Positions 56,489 to 64,000 of a DNA stretch of 64,000 nucleotides are shown one piece after another; the first letter of the stretch is position 1, and the number at the start of each line of letters is the position of its first letter. The stretch comes from Paludibacter sp. GTDB taxonomy: Bacteria > Bacteroidota > Bacteroidia > Bacteroidales > Paludibacteraceae. Location: the NCBI GenBank assembly GCA_010365115.1, contig JAAFGX010000007.1, positions 1 to 64,000 on the forward strand. The letters run 5' to 3'. Position numbers and translations under genes: made by a program. The notes beneath the pieces were generated by a model. The model searched no databases, was not told the origin of the DNA, and was given only the letters and a program-made list of their open reading frames with translations.

Positions 56489-57421
56489 ATGAAAAAAGTA
56501 AAAATGAAAAAAACAATGATTTGGATGGTTTTACTTCTGGTATCCATCCTAACAATAAATGCACAAACGACGAAAGGTGATTCATCCGAAGGTTGGTCAA
56601 CGGAAATTACTTTCGATAAAATGATATCGCCTTATGAGCTGGAAGTTACTTTTGATAAGACGGTACATATTATTTTTCCGGCGGCTATTCGGTACATCGA
56701 TTTGGGTTCTACCAATATTATTGCAGGCAAAGCCGATGGAGCTGAAAACGTTATACGTGTGAAAGCTGCCATTCGAGATTTTAAAACGGAAACGAATTTT
56801 TCGGTGATTACTGAAGAGGGAAGCTTTTATTCTTTCAATGTAAACTATTCAAATGAACCCCACATGCTGAATGTAGAAATGAAGGATTTTATTCATGATG
56901 GCGATACGATTAACCATCCCAACAATGCGCTGGGAGTCTATCTCAAGGAATTGGGTAACGAATCTCCTATGTTGGTACACATGATTATGAAATCCATCTA
57001 TCAAAACGACCGCAAGGAAATCAATCACATTGGTTGTAAACGTTTTGGCATTCAGTATCAGCTAAAAGGAATATATACCCATAATGGTCTGCTTTATTTT
57101 CATACACAACTCACCAATTCTTCCAATGTCCCATTTGATTTGGATTTTATCCTATTCAAGATTGTAGATAAAAAAGTGGTCAAACGTACTGCCATTCAGG
57201 AAACAATTATTATTCCCATTCGAGCTTTCAATTACGTCACGCATGTGGCAGGGAAAAGTAGTGAACGCACCGTTTTTACGCTGGATAAGTTTACCATTCC
57301 GGACGATAAACAATTGGTAGTAGAACTCAATGAAAAAAATGGGGGTCGCCATCAACGCTTTGTAGTTGAGAATAGTGATATAGTACGAGCAAATGTGGTT
57401 AACGAATTGAAAATCAAATAA
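56489..57421 (+). CDS. traN: TraN (DUF4138) VirB9-like protein
   Basis: The 310-residue protein has a signal peptide (to about residue 26). The beta-rich mature part has TFDKTVHIIFPAAIRYIDLG near the start, the hallmark of DUF4138/TraN. The start could be 56489 or the Met five codons on. It would form the outer-membrane core with TraM and TraO. The next gene starts one base after the stop. Confidence 0.9.
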   Translation: MKKVKMKKTMIWMVLLLVSILTINAQTTKGDSSEGWSTEITFDKMISPYELEVTFDKTVHIIFPAAIRYIDLGSTNIIAGKADGAENVIRVKAAIRDFKTETNFSVITEEGSFYSFNVNYSNEPHMLNVEMKDFIHDGDTINHPNNALGVYLKELGNESPMLVHMIMKSIYQNDRKEINHIGCKRFGIQYQLKGIYTHNGLLYFHTQLTNSSNVPFDLDFILFKIVDKKVVKRTAIQETIIIPIRAFNYVTHVAGKSSERTVFTLDKFTIPDDKQLVVELNEKNGGRHQRFVVENSDIVRANVVNELKIK

Positions 57422-57422
57422 A

Positions 57423-57986
57423 ATGAAACGAGCAATTATAATTTTTATCGCCTGTATTAGCTTGAGTGGACTATTACACGCACAACGTTACCTCACCGGA
57501 CAGCAAGGCATTCAACTCACGTATGGAGAAGTAAACGGCATAATCCCTTTACGGACATTTTACGCCGGAGCTGCTGTTGCAACCTACACACAAAATGGGA
57601 GTCACTGGGTCTTTGGAGGAGAATATTTGCAAAAACAAATTAATTACAGGTATATTCAACTTCCGGTAGCTCAGTTTACAGGTGAAGGTGGGTATTACTA
57701 CGGTTTGCTTTCCGATCCAAGTAGAACCTTTCTTTTGTCCATTGGTGCGTCTGCTTTAGCAGGGTATGAAACCAGCAATTGGGGCAATAAAATGCTCTAT
57801 GATGGAGCTACGCTTCTTAATCAGGATGCTTTTCTGTATGGAGGTGCAATAACCATCGAACTTGAAGCTTATATCACAGATCAAATAGTGTTTTTAATCA
57901 ATGCCCGTGAACGAATCCTTTGGGGTTCGTCCATTGGTAAATATACGACTCAATTTGGAGCAGGATTAAAAATTATTATCAACTAA
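57423..57986 (+). CDS. traO: TraO outer-membrane-type transfer protein
   Basis: The 187-residue protein has a signal peptide ending at LLHA. The remainder is a beta-barrel-like protein with aromatic-rich strands, as in the TraO family (RYLTGQQGIQLTYGEVNG). It follows traN by one base. Confidence 0.82.
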   Translation: MKRAIIIFIACISLSGLLHAQRYLTGQQGIQLTYGEVNGIIPLRTFYAGAAVATYTQNGSHWVFGGEYLQKQINYRYIQLPVAQFTGEGGYYYGLLSDPSRTFLLSIGASALAGYETSNWGNKMLYDGATLLNQDAFLYGGAITIELEAYITDQIVFLINARERILWGSSIGKYTTQFGAGLKIIIN

Positions 57987-58000
57987 AAACAAAATCAACA

Positions 58001-58468
58001 ATGAAAAAGATAGTTATAATCAGTATGGTAGCCTTGGTGCTGCTATGTTCAGGATGTGACGATAAGTTGGATGTCCAGCAAGCCTATGATTTTTTGCTTA
58101 GCACCATGCCGGTACAAACGAAAATCAAACTTTGGGAAACAGTAGAAATTCGCTGTCAATTGAATCGTAAAGGAATGTACGAAGATGCCAAATACTATAT
58201 TGGCTATTTTCAAACAGAAGGAAAAGGTATTCTACAAAAACCAAACGGTGAGGTGTTAGCTCCGAATGATTTTTATGAATTGGATAACGAAACTTTCCGA
58301 CTATACTACACTTCTTTTTGTAATGTCCAACAGTTAATTGATATCACCTTACACGATAATTTTGATCAGGAATATAAATTTAGCCTAAGCTTTACAAATA
58401 ATACTGAAGGCACAGGTTCTCGCTCGGTAATTAGTACAGTTCAAAAGTCCGGTTCTATTTTTCGATAA
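58001..58468 (+). CDS. traQ: TraQ (DUF3872) lipoprotein
   Basis: The 155-residue protein has a lipobox LCSGC with Cys19 and a beta-sandwich-like body (Ig-like). It corresponds to TraQ of CTnDOT. The primase gene traP normally sits between traO and traQ but only 14 bases separate them here. A strong terminator follows. Confidence 0.85.
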   Translation: MKKIVIISMVALVLLCSGCDDKLDVQQAYDFLLSTMPVQTKIKLWETVEIRCQLNRKGMYEDAKYYIGYFQTEGKGILQKPNGEVLAPNDFYELDNETFRLYYTSFCNVQQLIDITLHDNFDQEYKFSLSFTNNTEGTGSRSVISTVQKSGSIFR

Positions 58469-58493
58469 AATCAAAAAGAATATCTTGAATTTA

Positions 58494-58557
58494 AAAACGG
58501 GAAATAACTTTTGGAGCCGTTCCATCGAGCTCGAAAAAAGTTATTCTCGTTTTTTTA
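58494..58557 (+). terminator. terminator of the tra operon
   Basis: AAAAACG...AATAACTTTT pairs with AAAAGTTATT...CGTTTTT across a 24-base loop region, with about three mismatches, and ends in seven Ts. It separates the tra operon from the convergent ABC-3C operon. Confidence 0.75.
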
Positions 58558-58651
58558 TAATATCAGTTATTTGTCTTTTCTGTAGAGTTTCAAGGCTATT
58601 AAAACGACTACCTTTCGGGCAACCAAAATAACTCCTTCAGTTTTATCAATG

Positions 58652-60358
58652 CTATTCTTTTATTCTGAATAACTTATCATTTTGTGATAATTTAACAACA
58701 AAATATTCTTCTTTATTAATTTCTATAGGAAGTTTATCTTTAAGAATAGAAGCGACAAATTGAATATTGTTTTTGTTTACAAATTCGGAAATTTTAACCA
58801 ACTGTTTGTCGTCCATTAGTTCCTTTTTATCATTCAATAAAAAATGTAAACATGGAATATTCTCTTCATCAGCAAATAAAGTATAAGCCAAATCAAAACA
58901 AGATATTTCTCCTTGCTTTTTACCCGAACTCATGTTCGCATTAAATGAACTGAACTTGTATAATCTCTGACCTTTTCTATTTGTAATAATGTCGGGTTTG
59001 ACGGCGTATTGCTCTCCATACAATTCATTTGAAATTGCAGCAAAGTGTTTATTGAATTTATTTAGTTGTGTTTTTACAACTAGTTCGAAACTGTCGCTAA
59101 AAAGTTCGTTATCAATTTCACTAAGTTGTTTGTTAAATTCCTTGATGTTGAATTCAACCTCATTCAACTGTTGAATGGTGTTTTCATATTCACCTTTCTT
59201 TCGGTGTTTTTCAGTCAATTCACTGATTACCTTTTCCAGTTCGTCAAAGGAATCACTTTTTGAAATTAAAGCGATTAACTTTTGTTCCTCTGCAAGTAGT
59301 TGCTTTAGTGAATTATTATTTTCTGAAATTGATTTTTCTAACGCAGGCATTTCTTTGGTGACAAATTTCACCTTCTCTTCAATCATTGTGTTGTGAAAAG
59401 CAACGAGGTCTGAAAATGATTTTTGAATTGAGGTAATTTTATTTGTTGCTTGTTCGTAAATAATTTCTAATTGTCTCAAATCAATATCTGACCTACTAGA
59501 TTTAAGTTCTTCCTCAGTTTCTTTTATTAGGTCTTTACGAATATTCAACTTACCGATACTAGAACTCAATTTATTTATGCCGTATCTAATCTCGTTCAAA
59601 CTGTCTAAGTCTTTCTCAAAGTTTTCATTTAGATTGAAACTACTTTTCTTTTTGTTTAGTTCCTCAATATCATTATTGATTAATGCTAAAGCAGTTTCAT
59701 ATGCAGTTTTGGTTTGGTTTTTCTCAAGTCTACTTTTGTATGTATCTTCCTGTTTTATTTTAGTTAATATTTCCTGCTTGCTGTTTCCATTCATGAATTC
59801 GCAACCGAAAAGAAAGAGATATAGTGTTTCATATTGCGCATCAGATGTATAGGTGTCAAGAGTTTTTAAAGTGTTATTAATACTTTCATCTTTATATCGG
59901 ATGTTATGTGAAATTATTTGCCTGAAAGTTGGTTTGCTTGCAAGATGCTCAGGGAAAAGGATATTTGATAACCTCAAATCAAATTCTTCCTCAGTCATTG
60001 TATCTCCATTTATTGTTCTTTTAAGTTCCTTCCTGGCCAAGAAGTTTCTTTCAATCACAATATCTTCAGTTCCTTTATCTAATTCAGTAGTTAGGATAAG
60101 GGTAATGAGAATTTTATTTTCAATTAGGTAATCTTTAACAAGTTTGTATTCCTGCCTTTTTGTTTCAGGATCAACATAAATGTGTTTAGGGTTGGCTCCC
60201 AAACAAAAATCAACCAATTTAAGAACAGTTGTTTTACCAACACTGTTGCCTGTTATTTGAAGTTCACTTTCATCAACGATAAGATTAAGACCTTTATGAA
60301 ATTCAATTTCACGAATGACTTTAGCTCCACTTGTAATAGTTAATGATTTTATGAACAT
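58652..60358 (-). CDS. DUF2326 SMC-like ABC ATPase (ABC-3C component)
   Basis: The ATG at 60358 (MFIKSLTITSG) is chosen; an upstream start at 60421 would add a non-conserved prefix. The product has 568 residues. The N-terminal half-domain carries a Walker A of the DUF2326 kind, TGNSVGKTT (36-44). A long coiled coil spans about 180-430. The C-terminal half-domain has the signature-like SSGKKQGEISCFDLAY and a Walker B-like CLHFLLND. The usual Glu after the Asp is replaced by Lys, so hydrolysis may be slow or switch-like. It overlaps the middle component by 10 bases. Related ATPases are predicted to sense invaders and license an effector. Confidence 0.85.
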   Translation of the reverse strand: MFIKSLTITSGAKVIREIEFHKGLNLIVDESELQITGNSVGKTTVLKLVDFCLGANPKHIYVDPETKRQEYKLVKDYLIENKILITLILTTELDKGTEDIVIERNFLARKELKRTINGDTMTEEEFDLRLSNILFPEHLASKPTFRQIISHNIRYKDESINNTLKTLDTYTSDAQYETLYLFLFGCEFMNGNSKQEILTKIKQEDTYKSRLEKNQTKTAYETALALINNDIEELNKKKSSFNLNENFEKDLDSLNEIRYGINKLSSSIGKLNIRKDLIKETEEELKSSRSDIDLRQLEIIYEQATNKITSIQKSFSDLVAFHNTMIEEKVKFVTKEMPALEKSISENNNSLKQLLAEEQKLIALISKSDSFDELEKVISELTEKHRKKGEYENTIQQLNEVEFNIKEFNKQLSEIDNELFSDSFELVVKTQLNKFNKHFAAISNELYGEQYAVKPDIITNRKGQRLYKFSSFNANMSSGKKQGEISCFDLAYTLFADEENIPCLHFLLNDKKELMDDKQLVKISEFVNKNNIQFVASILKDKLPIEINKEEYFVVKLSQNDKLFRIKE

Positions 60359-60576
60359 AGTACAACTTCTCCTTTTGAATTCAATTTTGCAACATCTATT
60401 AAATACAACCAATCTAAGCAAAGTATAAAAAGAGAAAACGACATTTCTCTTTTTACTTTTACCTCTTGGAATAAGTCAAGTATTTTGAAAGTACAATCTT
60501 TTTTTAAAGATTCAATCACAAAAGCACCGTTATAGTAAATGCTATTTTCAGGATGAATATTATCGGGTAGAAGCAT
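60349..60576 (-). CDS. small middle component of ABC-3C system (MC6-like)
   Basis: The ATG at 60576 (MLLPDNIHPENSIYYNGA) gives 75 residues; the longer frame from 60624 lies inside the upstream gene. Its pattern, an LP start, YNGAFVIESL, then a C-terminal helix SFSLFILCLDWLYLI, resembles the middle components of ABC three-component systems, which bridge effector and ATPase. It overlaps the SMEK gene by 17 bases and the ATPase gene by 10. The exact MC class is from memory. Confidence 0.68.
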   Translation of the reverse strand: MLLPDNIHPENSIYYNGAFVIESLKKDCTFKILDLFQEVKVKREMSFSLFILCLDWLYLIDVAKLNSKGEVVLCS

Positions 60577-61531
60577 AATTGTAATTGTTTGGGTTATCAA
60601 AAATTTTACATCGAACAAATGCATCTACAACAAGGATATTTACGCAAAGTTCAAGTTCGTCAAATGGTATAGAAGTATAATTTACGCTATTTAAAACCTT
60701 TTCTTGTACTTTAAAAATTACTTCAAAGAAAAGTTGGTCGTCATTAAATCCACTTTTTGCTTTTGCATACTCTTGTCTGATTGTAGAAAGAACATATTTG
60801 CTTTTGTTACTACCTAGCGAATCATACTCTGAATAAATCCTATCAACTCTACCATTATGAACAAAAAAGTCGTCGATTATTATTTTAGCTGCATTCAATT
60901 TATTATGCGAAATCTTTCTATTAATTTCAAAACTATTGATTTCTGAAGTTAAATCAGACTTATCCAAATCCTCTTTGGATAGAATATTTATGACAGCAGC
61001 CAAGTTAGACTCAAGTTTCATTGGATCAATTTCAGCAACTAATTCTTTTTTTATAAATTCATATATCCTCTTTTGGTCATCAATATGTAAGCCTCTTATT
61101 CTTGTCAAAATAGATCTATTATCCAGAATGTCAGTAGAAGGAGCGAAATTAATTCTTTGTGAATTTTTAAATGAATCTTTTCTTAAATCATCAGCATCTT
61201 TGGCAATTGAAATAAACTTAAAAGTATATCCTGTATAATTCTTTATTGAGTCCTTTGAAAGTGAGGATTCAACTTTTTGTTTGCTCGCTGTAGCCGATAC
61301 TTGAATTATAAATTTGTTTGTATGATCAATCAAATCTATTGCTTCTACATTTTGCTTGAAATCGTTTTCATTTATTACTGTCCAGCCATAAAGTTCGTTC
61401 AAAAAATATTGATAAAAATTTTCTGAGTGTCCGTGAAAATCCAAAATATTCAATTTTCCCCTCCGAGTTATCCGAAGAGCAAGAAGGTCAAGCCTTTCTT
61501 CAATAATATTAAAGTACCCTGGTCTATTCAT
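60560..61531 (-). CDS. SMEK-domain protein with ABC-3C C-terminal domain (predicted effector)
   Basis: The 323-residue protein has an N-terminal SMEK-like domain (about 1-165). It includes NVEAIDLIDHTNKFIIQVSA (61-80) followed by TASKQKVESSL. The spacing of Asp66 and Gln77 recalls restriction-endonuclease-like folds that act on nucleic acid, though a nuclease role is only suggested. The C-terminal domain (about 200-323), with INRKISHNKLNAAKIIIDDF, fits the ABC-3C C-terminal domain that recruits the ATPase complex. It is the first gene of the operon. A TAATTTTG box at 61549-61542 lies 10 bases before the ATG. It is convergent with the tra operon and is probably a defence cargo of the element. 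Confidence 0.72.
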   Translation of the reverse strand: MNRPGYFNIIEERLDLLALRITRRGKLNILDFHGHSENFYQYFLNELYGWTVINENDFKQNVEAIDLIDHTNKFIIQVSATASKQKVESSLSKDSIKNYTGYTFKFISIAKDADDLRKDSFKNSQRINFAPSTDILDNRSILTRIRGLHIDDQKRIYEFIKKELVAEIDPMKLESNLAAVINILSKEDLDKSDLTSEINSFEINRKISHNKLNAAKIIIDDFFVHNGRVDRIYSEYDSLGSNKSKYVLSTIRQEYAKAKSGFNDDQLFFEVIFKVQEKVLNSVNYTSIPFDELELCVNILVVDAFVRCKIFDNPNNYNYASTR

Positions 61532-61985
61532 TTTATCGTTACAAAATTAATCATTTTTTATCTTTTGCTTGCTTTGAAGCTCTATTATTTTAATCTTTAC
61601 ATTCTTTTACCGAGGTAGAATAGCTCTTCATGGATTCCTCATAGATTTTGAATTAATATTGCACTCTCTTATCGCCCACAAATATAATTAATCTTTTTGG
61701 CATATTAAGTGAATTATAGAAGCTGATTTGAACAAGTGTATTTTATTCAATTTGAGATTGATAATTATCCATTATAAGTTATTGTATTTCTTCTTCTCAC
61801 CCACCACTTTCAAGCGTAGTAATCAGTTTCCGATTACACGTTGCTTTGTAGCTCACATGCGGCAGAATGTTTGGTGGTCGTTATCTCCTTCCTTGATGAT
61901 TCTTTCGATATGTTCAATACACAACTAGCTCACAAGATTACAAGCGTTAATAAAAACTACAATAACAAAACTTCTTTTTTTCTTT
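61532..61985. other. gene-free AT-rich region
   Basis: No convincing gene is seen. A reverse-strand stretch near 61925-61840 reads IEHIERIIKEGDNDHQTFCR before a stop, which looks protein-like but has no start and is not recognised. It also holds the putative promoter of the SMEK gene. Confidence 0.4.
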
Positions 61986-63832
<1,847 letters not shown>

Positions 63833-63976
63833 CGGTTGGAGTGCAAACGGCTTTTTTGCCATTCTGCAAAAAGTGTGACAGAAAAAAAACAACAGCAGGG
63901 TTGATTGTGTGTAAGCCGACAAAAAGACCGTGCAAGCAATGAGGTACGAATGGTGGGGATTCTGACCTGCGGAGCT

Positions 63977-63997
63977 GCCTGTAATTTACTTACAGGC
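63977..63997. terminator. short inverted repeat at the window edge
   Basis: GCCTGTAA and TTACAGGC form a perfect 8-bp stem with a five-base loop. What follows is outside the window, so its role as a terminator is uncertain. Confidence 0.35.
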
Positions 63998-64000
63998 GAT

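Overview
The window looks like a chromosome segment from a Bacteroidota species, most likely order Bacteroidales. It is AT-rich. Two secreted proteins end in type IX secretion (Por) sorting domains. Several promoters carry the phylum's TAnnTTTG -7 box. The mobile element has CTnDOT-type mob/tra genes. The genus cannot be told from the sequence.

Positions 1-38254 form a large plant or algal polysaccharide degradation cluster. In order it holds: a truncated heparinase II/III-like lyase, GH38, GH42, a Tat-type Gfo/Idh/MocA oxidoreductase, a second clan-A glycosidase, a DUF4350-like protein, GH28, a secreted T9SS esterase-like protein, a PL11-like propeller, GH31, GH105, GH88, an unassigned six-hairpin protein, a three-gene sugar operon (lyxose/mannose isomerase, PfkB kinase, mannitol-1-phosphate dehydrogenase family), a Ser-type sulfatase, GH78, a second T9SS esterase-like protein, and a PL22-like propeller on the minus strand. 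GH28, GH105, GH88, GH78 and the sulfatase together point to a rhamnose- and uronate-rich, possibly sulfated glycan such as rhamnogalacturonan or an ulvan-like polymer (inference). No SusC/SusD pair or sensor regulator lies in the window; the only trace of TonB-linked regulation is a decayed FecR C-terminus. Remnants of a pectate-lyase-like gene and an IS30 transposase, plus a possible group II intron fragment, lie between the genes.

Positions 38449-40798 are an insertion-sequence graveyard holding a broken IS1595-type and a broken IS66-type transposase.

Positions 40981-58557 are a CTnDOT-like conjugation module. mobC-mobB-mobA run leftward, a hairpin-rich oriT candidate follows, and traA, traB/C and traD run rightward. 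A DUF4143 ATPase with a 33-bp iterated operator is inserted on the opposite strand, and then come traE, F, G, I, J, K, L, M, N, O and Q. traH, the traP primase and any integrase are not seen, so the element continues beyond the window, is a variant, or is decayed.

Positions 58652-61531 are an overlapping three-gene operon on the minus strand: a SMEK-domain protein, a small middle component and a DUF2326 SMC-like ABC ATPase. It matches the predicted ABC three-component (ABC-3C) conflict systems and is the best candidate here for an exciting, little-studied system.

Positions 61532-64000 have no convincing gene. They hold five degenerate copies of a modular repeat of about 300-500 bp of unknown nature, one of them carrying a perfect (AAC)16 microsatellite.
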